A DNA stretch of 64,000 nt from an uncultured Methanoregula sp. (GTDB taxonomy: Archaea > Halobacteriota > Methanomicrobia > Methanomicrobiales > Methanospirillaceae), in assembly GCF_963662735.1 (NCBI RefSeq), contig NZ_OY759744.1, positions 2,460,153 through 2,524,152 on the forward strand, given 5' to 3'. Positions 51,781 through 60,600 of this stretch are shown in pieces (positions within the stretch are counted from its first letter, which is position 1; each line of letters begins with the position of its first letter). The position numbers and the translations under genes are program-made. The notes below the pieces were generated by a model. The model searched no databases, had not been told where the DNA came from, and saw only the letters and a program-made list of their open reading frames with translations.

Positions 51781-52200
51781 TCAGGCCCCGGCCAGGGATC
51801 CGGTGTATTCCATCTCACCCGTTTCTCCATTAACGGTCACCGGCGTACCGTCTTTGAGCTGGCCGAGCGGGATATCGATGCGGTCGATCATCGGGATCTC
51901 CCCAATGATAGCGCCGGTTGCGATGATTGGTTCTGCCTCGGTATTGATGATAGCTGCAGGCGCGTGCCCGTTCCTGCTCAGGGCATACAGGACATAGGAT
52001 CCCACCGTTGACCCTTTCCCGTAAGGAAAGGCAAGCACCCTGCCAGATATACATGCGCCCTGTTTCGGGTGCCCTTTCTCAACAATGATTCCTGTAGCCG
52101 GGTCTACGCCGGACAGGAACGATATCGGTGCCGGGCTCACGAGAAGCTCCCCGCTTCCCGTACCCCGGGATATACCTCTTCCCCTGATTAGCAAAATCAC
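51781..52200 (-). CDS. Phosphomevalonate dehydratase small subunit (aconitase X swivel, DUF126)
   Basis: A 139-residue subunit that forms the swivel half of aconitase X. With the large subunit it dehydrates 5-phosphomevalonate in the archaeal mevalonate pathway for lipid isoprenoids. Key family segments are IRGRGISRGTGSGELLVSPAPISFLSGVDP, ISGRVLAFPYGKGSTVGSYVLYAL and INTEAEPIIATGAIIGEIPMIDRI. The GTG at 52200 is preferred, since family proteins start just before L(I/L)RGR; ATG 52227 would leave 11 bases to the divergent PAN gene. The large subunit is not in the window. Confidence 0.88.
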   Translation of the reverse strand: MILLIRGRGISRGTGSGELLVSPAPISFLSGVDPATGIIVEKGHPKQGACISGRVLAFPYGKGSTVGSYVLYALSRNGHAPAAIINTEAEPIIATGAIIGEIPMIDRIDIPLGQLKDGTPVTVNGETGEMEYTGSLAGA

Positions 52201-52238
52201 ACCACATAAATGGTTGAAGATGAACATATAAGATTGAT

Positions 52239-53399
52239 ATGGAAGAGACTGCCGTCAATAACACTGCGCCTTCATCCGAGCTCAAGTACCAGATCCAGGT
52301 CAACGAGCTCGAAGCCGCCCTCCTTGAAATGAAGGTGAAGGTTGACGATCTCACAAAAGAAAATGGCCAGCTCAAGCGGGAGAACAACCAGCTCAAGCGC
52401 ATGCCGCTCTTTGTAGCCGTGGTAGTGGACATCCTTGATAACGGGGAGATTTACTTACGGCAGCAGGGAAACAACCAGGAATACCTTACCCATGCCCCGG
52501 AAGATATCCGTCCGATCCTAAAACCCGGTGCAAAAGTCGCGGTGAATAACGCCTTATCAATTGTCAAAGTGATCGGCAACATCTACGACTCCCGTGTCAG
52601 GGTCATGGAACTCGAGGAATCGCCAAGCATCAGTTACGCGGAGATCGGCGGCCTTGCCAACGAGATCAAGGAAGTACGCGAAGCGGTGGAATACCCGCTG
52701 ACCAAGCCCGAGATCTTCCGGAGAGTTGGCGTTGAGCCTCCGAAGGGTATCCTCCTCTATGGCGCACCGGGTACAGGAAAGACCCTGATTGCCAAAGCAG
52801 TAGCCCATGAAGCAAAAGCCACGTTCATACGGATGTCAGGGAGCGAGCTTGTCCACAAGTTCATCGGGGAAGGCGCCGGGCTTGTCCGCGAGCTCTTCCA
52901 GCTGGCCCGGGAACGGGCACCGGCGATCATCTTCATCGATGAGATCGATTCCGTGGGAAGCATGCGTACCAATGACGGCACTTCGGGCAGTGCCGAAGTC
53001 CAGCGTACCCTCATGCAGCTCCTTGCCGAGATGGACGGGTTCGACAACCGGGGCGATGTGCGCATCATGGCAGCAACGAACCGGGCCGATATGCTCGATC
53101 CTGCCCTTCTCAGGCCGGGACGATTCGACCGGCTCATAGAAATCCCGGTTCCCGATAAGGATGCCCGGCTCCAGATCCTGAAAATCCACTCGTCGAAGAT
53201 GCATATTGCGGGAGTCAATCTTGAGGAGATCGCGCTCCGGACCGAGAAGGCAACCGGTGCCGAACTCGAAGCAATCTGCCGCGAGGCGGGCATGATGGCA
53301 GTCCGGCGCGAAGCAGACAACGTAGGTATGGTCGACTTCATGGACGCTGTCCGTAAAGTCAGGAACGAGACGGTTTCTGACAACCGCATGTATACCTGA
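52239..53399 (+). CDS. pan: Proteasome-activating nucleotidase, paralogue 1 (HbYX tail)
   Basis: A 386-residue AAA+ unfoldase that feeds proteins to the 20S proteasome. An N-terminal coiled coil (about 10-50, VNELEAALLEMKVKVDDLTKENGQL) leads to the OB domain (about 60-115) and the AAA domain with Walker A GAPGTGKT, Walker [10 protein letters not shown], the ATNR arginine-finger region ([22 protein letters not shown]) and a C-terminal helical part. The last three residues are MYT, a classical HbYX motif that opens the 20S gate. It is divergent from the phosphomevalonate dehydratase gene. A second PAN is encoded 3.3 kb downstream. Confidence 0.94.
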   Translation: MEETAVNNTAPSSELKYQIQVNELEAALLEMKVKVDDLTKENGQLKRENNQLKRMPLFVAVVVDILDNGEIYLRQQGNNQEYLTHAPEDIRPILKPGAKVAVNNALSIVKVIGNIYDSRVRVMELEESPSISYAEIGGLANEIKEVREAVEYPLTKPEIFRRVGVEPPKGILLYGAPGTGKTLIAKAVAHEAKATFIRMSGSELVHKFIGEGAGLVRELFQLARERAPAIIFIDEIDSVGSMRTNDGTSGSAEVQRTLMQLLAEMDGFDNRGDVRIMAATNRADMLDPALLRPGRFDRLIEIPVPDKDARLQILKIHSSKMHIAGVNLEEIALRTEKATGAELEAICREAGMMAVRREADNVGMVDFMDAVRKVRNETVSDNRMYT

Positions 53400-53443
53400 T
53401 TACCGGTTATGCCCTGCGCATCCCGGTTGTATGGGAGATGTGG

Positions 53444-53941
53444 ATGAATATCCTCCTGATCCAGAAGGAAGGCACCGACCTTCACCACACCCTTTTTTCA
53501 TCAGAAACGAGCAGGCTGGTCCTGCGGTTTTATCACCCAAAGAAGAGATCCTGCGGGGTGTATATTTCCTGTGCAACGATCAGCAGCGCCCTCTCCCTCG
53601 TGGCTGAACTGCGCTGGTATATCCGGCGGTACGTCCGGGAACCGCTCTTCGAATGGGAGAAAGGGATTTTTTTCACCCACGAGCTTGCCCAGGATGTCTA
53701 TTACGAGCGGACAGCGGTGCTCGGGCACGGCTGGAAGTACCGGAAACTGTACGGGTTCAAGGACGGGAAACTGGTGAGCACGGTTCCCATGAGCCCGGGT
53801 TCCACTCTCGAAGAATATCACCAGGAATATGCCGGCATTACCCATGCGATCGAGATCTGGTGCCGGGAAGACGAGGTGGAAGAGGGCGAACTAATCTCCC
53901 TTGAGGATACTGAAAAATTTCAGGAAAACAGGGTGAATTAG
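53444..53941 (+). CDS. Unknown protein downstream of PAN paralogue 1
   Basis: A 165-residue protein with no recognised family. It starts MNILLIQKEG, has beta strands (HTLFSSETSRLVLRFYHPKKRSCGVYISC), a helical centre (SSALSLVAELRWYIRRYVREPLFEW) and an acidic tail (REDEVEEGELISLEDTEKF). No membrane or metal motif is evident. GGGAG lies 6 bases before the ATG at 53444; ATG 53438 is the alternative. It begins 45 bases after pan in the same direction and may be cotranscribed. Confidence 0.6.
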   Translation: MNILLIQKEGTDLHHTLFSSETSRLVLRFYHPKKRSCGVYISCATISSALSLVAELRWYIRRYVREPLFEWEKGIFFTHELAQDVYYERTAVLGHGWKYRKLYGFKDGKLVSTVPMSPGSTLEEYHQEYAGITHAIEIWCREDEVEEGELISLEDTEKFQENRVN

Positions 53942-54002
53942 TAATGGCTTTTTAACCATCCACACGTTTTAGTAAATATTCTCTGATATTGTTGGAGTTA
54001 AG

Positions 54003-56201
54003 ATGGTTCCACTATTAAGCCGTATAACAGGGCTGCTCCTGCAGTATAAAGAACTCATATTATTAGGTATTCTGACGGGCATCTTCTTTTTTCCAATTCT
54101 TATTCACCCAGACCAGATGATCTATCCCCCGGGAAATGTTGTCGGTAACGATATAACGGCACAGTATTCATTCTGGAGATCCTTTTTTGGCACAACTATT
54201 CAGAACAATGAGGGTATTCCGTTCTGGAATCCGTTCGTATTCTCCGGCACCCCTTTTATCGGGAATCCCCAGGCTGAGATCTTCTGCCCGTTTCTCTGGC
54301 CATTCCTGGTATTCAATTCTGATTTGCTTTTTGGCTGGCTGTGCATTCTTGAAATATTTTTACTGGGGGCATTCACCTTCGTATTTGCCCGCTCGCTCAA
54401 TTTGAGTAAATACGCTTCCTTGTTTTCTGCAGTATCGTTCATGTTCAGCGGGACGGTAATATTACGGATCTACGCGGGCCATCTCTCTATTCTGGATACC
54501 CTTGTATGGTTCCCGTTAGTGTTATTATTTTATGAGCGGTCATTTACGCACAACCGGATCATCAACGGTGTTTGTGCCGGAATTGCGATGGCGTTGATGC
54601 TCCTTGGAGGCAGTTTCCAGATTGCGTTATATGGAATCTTCGTCTGTTTTGTTTATCTTATCGCCCGCACCTTCTTTTTTACGGCCCCCGAATCAGTTAA
54701 AGACAAAATACAACACTTTGCGCTTGTTGTTTTCATTTCGGTTCTCATATGCGTGGCTGTTTCTGCAGTTCAGGTTCTGCCCATAGGGGAATTTTCCCCG
54801 ATTTCAAACAGGGGCGGGGGTGTCAGTAATAGTTTTTCATCAGCGTTCTCTTTGCCACCCACGGCGCTTGACACCATTATTTTCCCGGATGCTTACGGAA
54901 ATCCGCTCGGACCGGTCTCCCCGATAATCGTAAATCCCCCGGTCAGCTATTGGGAATGGGGGCTCTATCTTGGTATCCCGCCATTACTATTTGGGGCAAT
55001 AGCGCTTTTTTTTCGTCAAAATCGACAGTTATTGTTATTTTTAATTCTTGCATTATTTTCCCTGCTGTTCTCATTTGGCTCATTTTTTCCGCTCTACGGT
55101 TTGTTTTGCCAGTTTATCCCCGGTTTCTCCATGTTCAGGATCCCATCAAGGATGTTGTTTGTATTTACCTTTTCACTGGCAATGATTGCAGGGTTTGGAA
55201 TTGATGCAGTTTTCAATCAACGTCCATCCATTAAGAACAGGTTTGTATCTTTTTTTGGCAAGCCGGTAAATTATTTAATTTGTGTTTGTATTGCAGCAGT
55301 TTGTACATGCATAATTGCAGTATCGTTACTGAACCCAATAATCGAGCAAAAATTCGTTTCGCCCCTTTTTTTCGGATTGATAACTTTTATTGCAGTATTC
55401 TGCCTGGCCCCGGTATTCCAAAAAAACAACAAACCCGAAAAAAAGTGGATTGGTTTCCTGAAAATTGTGATAATCGCCATCCTGGTAATCGATCTTTTCA
55501 TGTTCGGGATGCGTTTCATCGATACAAAATCGCCGGCAGAAGTGTTCAAAAATCCAAATTTTGTACCCGTGATTAAAAATGAAACAGAACCCTATTTCCG
55601 CATTTACGATGAGACGGAACTGCTGAACCAGAATATTGCGTACAGGAACGACCTGTATCTGATCAATGGTTACGATCCAACGTACCTCAAAGAATACCAG
55701 TCATTCTTTATTCAGTCCCAGTCGGAGAATTATTCGGGATACTACTGGTGGATGCAGGGTGCTGTTATCAAGGATTTTGATATCCTGCAACGGTTGAATG
55801 TACGATATATCGTCACCAACAGAAAATACGATAGCGACTTCCATATCCCGGGACTCCAGTGTGTTTACGATGACAATAAAGTCCGGGTGTACCGACTCAA
55901 TGTCACCTATCCCCGGGCATACCTTATTCCGGAACCGGAGTTTGGCAATTATACGCCGGTTTCTTTACAACCGGCTCAAATCGAACGGTATTCTCCTGAT
56001 ACGATTGAGGTGAATGTTACTACAAAAGACCCGGAATATCTGGTACTCAGCGAAGTATACTATCCTGGCTGGAATGCACGGGACAATGGAAAATCTGTTG
56101 ACGTTGTACGGTACCATGAGATATTCCGGGCGGTACATCTGGACCCTGGTACACACCGGGTATCATTTACCTACTTCCCCAAAATACTGACACCCGGATA
56201 A
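54003..56201 (+). CDS. YfhO-like polytopic membrane protein (GT-C type)
   Basis: A 732-residue membrane protein with about 12 helices in residues 1-500 and an extracytoplasmic C-terminal part. The first loop has the YfhO pattern (YPPGNVVGNDITAQYSFWRSFFGTTI and FWNPFVFSGTPFIGNPQ), with acidic residues where GT-C enzymes bind metal or lipid donor. The end carries the family-typical LVLSEVYYPGWNARDNGKSVDVV and FTYFPKILTPG. YfhO-like proteins modify cell-surface polymers or glycans. It is richer in A/T than its neighbours (many TTT and TTA runs), which hints at a separate history. GGAG lies 7 bases before the ATG. Confidence 0.85.
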   Translation: MVPLLSRITGLLLQYKELILLGILTGIFFFPILIHPDQMIYPPGNVVGNDITAQYSFWRSFFGTTIQNNEGIPFWNPFVFSGTPFIGNPQAEIFCPFLWPFLVFNSDLLFGWLCILEIFLLGAFTFVFARSLNLSKYASLFSAVSFMFSGTVILRIYAGHLSILDTLVWFPLVLLFYERSFTHNRIINGVCAGIAMALMLLGGSFQIALYGIFVCFVYLIARTFFFTAPESVKDKIQHFALVVFISVLICVAVSAVQVLPIGEFSPISNRGGGVSNSFSSAFSLPPTALDTIIFPDAYGNPLGPVSPIIVNPPVSYWEWGLYLGIPPLLFGAIALFFRQNRQLLLFLILALFSLLFSFGSFFPLYGLFCQFIPGFSMFRIPSRMLFVFTFSLAMIAGFGIDAVFNQRPSIKNRFVSFFGKPVNYLICVCIAAVCTCIIAVSLLNPIIEQKFVSPLFFGLITFIAVFCLAPVFQKNNKPEKKWIGFLKIVIIAILVIDLFMFGMRFIDTKSPAEVFKNPNFVPVIKNETEPYFRIYDETELLNQNIAYRNDLYLINGYDPTYLKEYQSFFIQSQSENYSGYYWWMQGAVIKDFDILQRLNVRYIVTNRKYDSDFHIPGLQCVYDDNKVRVYRLNVTYPRAYLIPEPEFGNYTPVSLQPAQIERYSPDTIEVNVTTKDPEYLVLSEVYYPGWNARDNGKSVDVVRYHEIFRAVHLDPGTHRVSFTYFPKILTPG

Positions 56202-56326
56202 TGTCGCGGGGAGAACCGGAAGCCGGTTTTGCAGGAGCCCGGACAGATGGAAGGTTTTCCAGAAACGATTGGAATACCCCCATTCAGAATGACAATAATC
56301 GGGACAGGACAATCCTGGGGAATAAC

Positions 56327-56349
56327 GGGAGGTGTTGTAGGCACCTCCC
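56327..56349. terminator. Hairpin between the YfhO-like gene and the microprotein
   Basis: GGGAGGTG (56327-56334) and CACCTCCC (56342-56349) pair perfectly around a 7-base loop, with an A-run to the right. It lies in the space between the two convergent genes and could end either transcript. Confidence 0.5.
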
Positions 56350-56362
56350 AAAAAGTTCAGAG

Positions 56363-56488
56363 TTACGGCGTTCTTTTCGCCAGGTAGGCGCTGATCGTGA
56401 GGAGCACAATCGCGGCTATCATGAGCGGGATGCCTTCGCATGCCCTCATAAAGACGCTGTGTTCACGGATGCGTTGTGTTACGGTCAT
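56363..56488 (-). CDS. Membrane microprotein, 41 residues
   Basis: A small frame of 41 codons. After a basic start (MTVTQRIREHSVFMRACEG) comes one membrane helix (IPLMIAAIVLLTISAYLA) and a basic end (KRTP). AGGTGAT, a near-perfect ribosome-binding site, is 5 bases before the ATG. A TATA box (GTATTATATATC on the minus strand, 56539-56550) is placed to give a leader of about 30 bases. A hairpin follows the stop. All gene signals are therefore present. No known family is recognised; it could be a small subunit or regulator of a membrane complex. Confidence 0.65.
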   Translation of the reverse strand: MTVTQRIREHSVFMRACEGIPLMIAAIVLLTISAYLAKRTP

Positions 56489-56538
56489 GATTTATCACCT
56501 GTATTGTGTATTGACATATATCCGTGGGCCGGGTCGTG

Positions 56539-56550
56539 ATATATAATACT
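56539..56550 (-). promoter_or_regulatory. TATA box of the 41-residue microprotein gene
   Basis: GTATTATATATC on the minus strand, centred near 56544, predicts a start of transcription near 56518, 30 bases before the ATG. Spacing and sequence are good for an archaeal promoter. Confidence 0.55.
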
Positions 56551-56646
56551 AAAATAGGAGAAGTCCCTGCATTGCACCTGCCAGGAGGTTCATTGAACCA
56601 CATGGTTACAGGAATCGGATGGGGCAGATCGTAATCGTTCTGATAA

Positions 56647-56672
56647 CCGTGCACATGCAAAAACATGCACGG
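56647..56672. terminator. Hairpin downstream of PAN paralogue 2
   Basis: CCGTGCA (56647-56653) pairs with TGCACGG (56666-56672) around a 12-base loop that holds a run of five A/T. It lies about 50 bases after the minus-strand stop of the second pan gene. Confidence 0.4.
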
Positions 56673-56722
56673 GCTCTTCCGTGATTCCCCAGTAATTTCC
56701 TTACAAGAAAAGTGATCGGATG

Positions 56723-58033
56723 TTATGCAAACATCGCGCCTTCGCCATCGAAAGAACCCCGGTTGAAATCCAGGCCGACTTTCGCAATGGCGGCAAGGAA
56801 ATCCTCCTGGGTGATGGCCGGGCGATCCTTCCGTATCGCAAACATCCCGGCTTCCATGCAGATAGCATGGAGGTCTGCGCCGTTTTTACCTTCGGTCTGG
56901 CGGGCAACTTCCCCAAGATCGACATCCTTGTCAACCGTCAGCGCCCTGCAGTGCACGTTCAGGATGGAAAGGCGGCCGGTCTCGTCCGGCAGGGGAATCT
57001 CGATGATCCGGTCGAAGCGGCCGGGACGGAGCAGGGCCTTGTCAAGGATATCGATCCGGTTCGTTGCACCGATGATCTTCACATCTCCCCTGTTCTCGAA
57101 CCCGTCCATGCCGGCCAGCAGCTGCATGAGCGTGCGCTGGACTTCGCGGTCGCCGGAAGTGTTCGCTTCGGTCCGGCTTGCGCCGACCGCATCGATCTCA
57201 TCGATGAAAATGATGGTCGGCGCCTTCTTCTTGGCAAGGTCAAAGAGTTCGCGGACGAGCCGTGCACCCTCGCCGATATATTTCTGGACCAGCTCGGAGC
57301 CGACGACCCGCATGAAGTGGGCGTTTGTCTCGTGCGCCACAGCTTTTGCGAGCAGGGTCTTTCCCGTGCCTGGCGGCCCGTGAAGAAGGACACCTTTCGG
57401 GGGATCGATACCGATCCGCAGGAAGAGTTCGGGGCGCTTCAGCGGCAGTTCCACGGCTTCCTTGATCTCGTTGATCTGGGCTTCCAGGCCGCCGATATCT
57501 GCATAGGTCTCCTGCGGGGAGTCAACGAGTTCCATACCGTAGACCGCAGAATCGAACGATGTGGGGAGGAGTTCCACAATGGCGAGCGACTGCTGGTTGA
57601 GCGTGCAGCGGGCGCCCGGTTTGAGATCCTCCGCATTAATGGACGGTGAACTCCGGACCAGGAACCGGGGTCCCGCGCTGGACCGCACGATAACCCTTCC
57701 CGCATCCACCACATCAGTTACCGTACCAATGATGAGCGGGGGGCTCCTGAGCTGCTCGCTCTCGCTCTTGAGCTTTCTGACTTCCCGCTCATACCGGATC
57801 TTCTGGGTCTCGATATACCGCTTGTCTGCCTCGACCTGCCGGAGTTGTTCACGGAGTTCGAGATTGCGGGATTCAAGATTGCCTACACGCTCCATCATCT
57901 GGACTTCGAGTTCATGCTTATCGGTCTCGATCTGGCCCAGCTGCTCGCGGAGCTGTTCCGATAGTGAACGGTACAGCCGGTAGAGTTCCTCAGGAGTCTG
58001 AGGTTCCGGGGACTGATGGAGAGTGTCGGCCAT
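56723..58033 (-). CDS. pan: Proteasome-activating nucleotidase, paralogue 2 (HbF-type tail)
   Basis: A 436-residue AAA+ unfoldase, longer than paralogue 1 because of a larger N-terminal coiled coil (about 15-95, with repeated LREQL and QVEADKRY segments). An OB domain ([15 protein letters not shown]) and the AAA core follow, with [17 protein letters not shown] and [22 protein letters not shown]. It ends MFA, in which Phe takes the place of the HbYX Tyr. The ATG at 58033 has GAGG 7 bases upstream. It resembles the common methanogen PAN more closely by length. It may form its own ring or a mixed ring with paralogue 1. Confidence 0.93.
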   Translation of the reverse strand: MADTLHQSPEPQTPEELYRLYRSLSEQLREQLGQIETDKHELEVQMMERVGNLESRNLELREQLRQVEADKRYIETQKIRYEREVRKLKSESEQLRSPPLIIGTVTDVVDAGRVIVRSSAGPRFLVRSSPSINAEDLKPGARCTLNQQSLAIVELLPTSFDSAVYGMELVDSPQETYADIGGLEAQINEIKEAVELPLKRPELFLRIGIDPPKGVLLHGPPGTGKTLLAKAVAHETNAHFMRVVGSELVQKYIGEGARLVRELFDLAKKKAPTIIFIDEIDAVGASRTEANTSGDREVQRTLMQLLAGMDGFENRGDVKIIGATNRIDILDKALLRPGRFDRIIEIPLPDETGRLSILNVHCRALTVDKDVDLGEVARQTEGKNGADLHAICMEAGMFAIRKDRPAITQEDFLAAIAKVGLDFNRGSFDGEGAMFA

Positions 58034-58125
58034 AGAGTGCCTCAAATAGCTATATAGGGAAACTGCATATAAAGTGTTTGTGAGGAGGCAAGCGCCAGAG
58101 TATACCGTGCTCCTGATTCAGTGGG

Positions 58126-58135
58126 AATTTATACT
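58126..58135 (+). promoter_or_regulatory. TATA box of the aMBF1 gene
   Basis: AATTTATACT centred near 58131, about 30 bases before the ATG at 58162, so the message has a very short leader. Confidence 0.45.
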
Positions 58136-58161
58136 CGCAAACGCTACTTCTTTGTGAGATT

Positions 58162-58671
58162 ATGCAGTGCGAAATGTGTGGTGACCTAATCCGCGGTTCC
58201 CCGAAACTTGTCCGGGTTGAAGGGGCCGAGCTGCAGGTCTGCAGCAAATGTGAGAAATTCGGCACTGAAGTGCAGCAGGTCCGCAGAACGGACCTGATTC
58301 GTCCATCCCAGGCCCGGCCCGGGGCGGCAAAAATCCCGGTGGCATCTCCTTCCGCATACCGGAAGCGGGATCTCTTCGATTACATGGAAGGCGATATTGT
58401 CGAAGATTACGCGGACCGGATCCGCAAGGCCCGGATAGAGAAGGGGCTCTCCCAGAAAGATCTTGCCATGCAGATGAAGGAGAAAGAGCACCTCATCCAG
58501 AAGATTGAGAACTCGGACCTGATTCCGGAAGAGAATGTCCGTAAAAAACTGGAGAAAGTGCTGGAAATCCGGCTTGTCGATGCTCCTGTTGACGAAACCG
58601 AAAAGAAGGTGCAGAGCAAACTTGCCCCGACCCTTGGGGATCTTACCGTCATCCGGAAAGCCAGGAAATAA
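58162..58671 (+). CDS. mbf1: Multiprotein bridging factor 1 (aMBF1)
   Basis: A 169-residue protein. The N-terminal zinc ribbon has CEMCGD and CSKC (two Cys pairs, residues 3-6 and 27-30), followed by a flexible linker (about 40-80) and a Cro/C1-type HTH (ARIEKGLSQKDLAMQMKEKEHLIQKIENSDLIPEENVRKKLEKVL). In archaea MBF1 associates with ribosomes and translation rather than acting as a TBP bridge; in eukaryotes its homologue also acts at collided ribosomes. It is divergent from the second pan gene. Confidence 0.94.
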   Translation: MQCEMCGDLIRGSPKLVRVEGAELQVCSKCEKFGTEVQQVRRTDLIRPSQARPGAAKIPVASPSAYRKRDLFDYMEGDIVEDYADRIRKARIEKGLSQKDLAMQMKEKEHLIQKIENSDLIPEENVRKKLEKVLEIRLVDAPVDETEKKVQSKLAPTLGDLTVIRKARK

Positions 58672-58683
58672 ATAATTCTCTTT

Positions 58684-59337
58684 TTACGCCAGATCGATTA
58701 CTGCATTGTGCAGGATGTCGAGCGTGTCCCGCATTGCCCTCCCCGCGTGGCGCAGGTGATGGTAAATCTCCTGTGCCCGTATGGCATGCATGGCATCATC
58801 TGTCTTGAGGAGCTCCGCCATTCCTGCGATATAGATCTCTTCGAGGCTGTTGTAGTCATCCCGGGCATGCCGGATCTCCGTTTCGACAGTATCCTTGTTG
58901 TCATTGAGTACCCGTATTCCCCGTGCTATGCATTCCGTTCCGGCCAGCAGCTTCTCCGCCATGTCAAGGATTGGTTTGTCCGGCGGGACACCGAAAGCGT
59001 ACATCTCTTTTGCTGTCTCCTTTGCAAAATTGAGGATATAGTCCATCTGGCGCGAGATGCTGTAAATATCCTGCCGGTCAAAAGGGGTAGAGAACGACTG
59101 GATCAGTTTGGCTTCCATATCGTGCCGCATCAGGTCCACTTCGTTCTCGATCTCTTCAAGCTTGCTTGGATTGCTGGGAGGGCTTGTCTTCAGCCACGCG
59201 ACCAGGACCCGGACGCCCGCAACGGTACGGTCCGCCTGGCCGGTGAGCATGCCATCGAAATCGTATTCCCGTGGAAAGATGGATGCGAACAGGCCCCGTT
59301 TTTCCGGGGCCGTGACAGGTTTATGCATTTTTTTCAT
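58684..59337 (-). CDS. DUF47 (PhoU-like) phosphate transport partner
   Basis: A 217-residue all-helical protein of the DUF47/PhoU-like family, with the typical REYDFDGMLTGQADRTVAGVRVLVAWL start and FDRQDIYSISRQMDYILNFA segment. Such proteins partner PiT phosphate carriers and are thought to gate or regulate them. It lies 7 bases after the PiT gene, in one operon. Confidence 0.93.
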   Translation of the reverse strand: MKKMHKPVTAPEKRGLFASIFPREYDFDGMLTGQADRTVAGVRVLVAWLKTSPPSNPSKLEEIENEVDLMRHDMEAKLIQSFSTPFDRQDIYSISRQMDYILNFAKETAKEMYAFGVPPDKPILDMAEKLLAGTECIARGIRVLNDNKDTVETEIRHARDDYNSLEEIYIAGMAELLKTDDAMHAIRAQEIYHHLRHAGRAMRDTLDILHNAVIDLA

Positions 59338-59344
59338 ACAAATA

Positions 59345-60373
59345 TCACATTCCGAGTAATGGGGATAGCAGGATATAGAGTGTTCCCGATATGAGCATGG
59401 TGACCGGAATAGTCACCACCATCGCGATAAGGATATGTTTTCCGACCGACCATTTCACTTTTCTCGGGTTCTCCGCCGCCCCGACGCCCAGCACCGACAT
59501 GGTGATGACCTGCGTGGAAGAGACAGGGGCTCCGGCAACCGTTGACAGGGCAACGGATGCCGCAGAAAAAAACTGGGAATCAAACGAGTGAATGGGGTCG
59601 ATCCGGAAGATCCTGCGCCCAAGCGTGCTCATGATCCGCCATCCCCCGGAGAGCGTCCCGAGGGCAAGGAGAACGGCACAGGTAAACCGGGCCCAGAGCG
59701 GGACATCGGTTGCAGCTGACAGGCCGGCGGAGAAGAGAACGAGGGCGATGATCCCGAGCTGTTTCTGGGAGTCGTTGGCGCCGTTCGAGAAGGCCATGAC
59801 CGAGGCTGCACACCAGTTAAGCGCAATGATCTTCCGGTTTACCGTCCGCCGGGCATTACGAAGAAGGACCATCGTGCACCGGTGCATCAGGTAACTGCCG
59901 GCAAACCCGATAACCACCGAGACTACAAAAAAGAAGAGGATCTTGACAAACCCTGCCAGCTCGTGGGAAGGGCCGAAAAGTTCGTCAACTCCCCAGAAGA
60001 CGCTCCCGACACCGGCAGCTGCAATCCCCCCGCCGATCAGCCCGCCGATCAGGGAGTGGGAGGAAGAGGAGGGAAGCCCGAACTTCCAGGTGATGAAATT
60101 CCACGAAGTTGCCGTCACCATGGCCACAAGCAGAACTACGATTACCATGGACGCAGACGGGATTTCAAGTAGTCCCGTGAGGGTGAACGCAACAGCGCTG
60201 CCGCCGCCGATGGCACCGAAAAACGACATGGCTGCAACGAGAATAATGCCGGTCTTCGGGGTTGCTGAACGCGAGGCAATGAATGTGGCAGCTATCGAAC
60301 TGGCATCCTGGAACCCATTGGTAAAGGTGAAGATGAGCGCCAGAAGGACAGCGATGATGGCAAGTTCGATCAT
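59345..60373 (-). CDS. pit: PiT-family inorganic phosphate transporter
   Basis: A 342-residue symporter with about ten helices. The two repeat signatures are TFTNGFQDASSIAATFIASRS near the start and FSNGANDSQKQLGIIALVL in the middle, with GSVFWGVDELF and ASVALSTVAGAPVSSTQVITMSVLGVG. The ATG at 60373 is used since the first helix (ELAIIAVLLALIFTFTNGF) follows directly; the upstream frame is poor. A palindrome and TATA-like box lie upstream (60446-60494). Confidence 0.94.
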   Translation of the reverse strand: MIELAIIAVLLALIFTFTNGFQDASSIAATFIASRSATPKTGIILVAAMSFFGAIGGGSAVAFTLTGLLEIPSASMVIVVLLVAMVTATSWNFITWKFGLPSSSSHSLIGGLIGGGIAAAGVGSVFWGVDELFGPSHELAGFVKILFFFVVSVVIGFAGSYLMHRCTMVLLRNARRTVNRKIIALNWCAASVMAFSNGANDSQKQLGIIALVLFSAGLSAATDVPLWARFTCAVLLALGTLSGGWRIMSTLGRRIFRIDPIHSFDSQFFSAASVALSTVAGAPVSSTQVITMSVLGVGAAENPRKVKWSVGKHILIAMVVTIPVTMLISGTLYILLSPLLGM

Positions 60374-60445
60374 GGCGGGTCCGGTTGTTATACTCACCCC
60401 GGGGGGGAGAATCCCTGCCGGGCACAGCGCCATATTTCACCGGCT

Positions 60446-60494
60446 ACATAAAAAAGATATGCCGGATTCAAACCGCGGATCAACGGGTTTGAAT
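60446..60494 (-). promoter_or_regulatory. Probable promoter and operator-like palindrome of the phosphate operon
   Basis: On the minus strand, a TATA-like box CTTTTTTATG (60446-60456) is preceded by an inverted repeat: ATTCAAACC (60466-60474) and GGTTTGAAT (60486-60494) pair perfectly with an 11-base gap. The palindrome centre is about 28 bases upstream of the box, where archaeal activators often bind. Confidence 0.4.
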
Positions 60495-60600
60495 GTATAG
60501 CCATGAACACGTCCACTCCGGGAAAGGTCACGAAATGGGAATCACTTATGAGAATTGACCGGATTTTCCGATCCATGGAAAAGGGGAATCAATGATGGGA

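Noticed and set aside
56163..56441. 92-codon minus-strand frame after the YfhO-like gene
   Set aside because: It crosses the strong hairpin and overlaps the better-supported microprotein in another frame.
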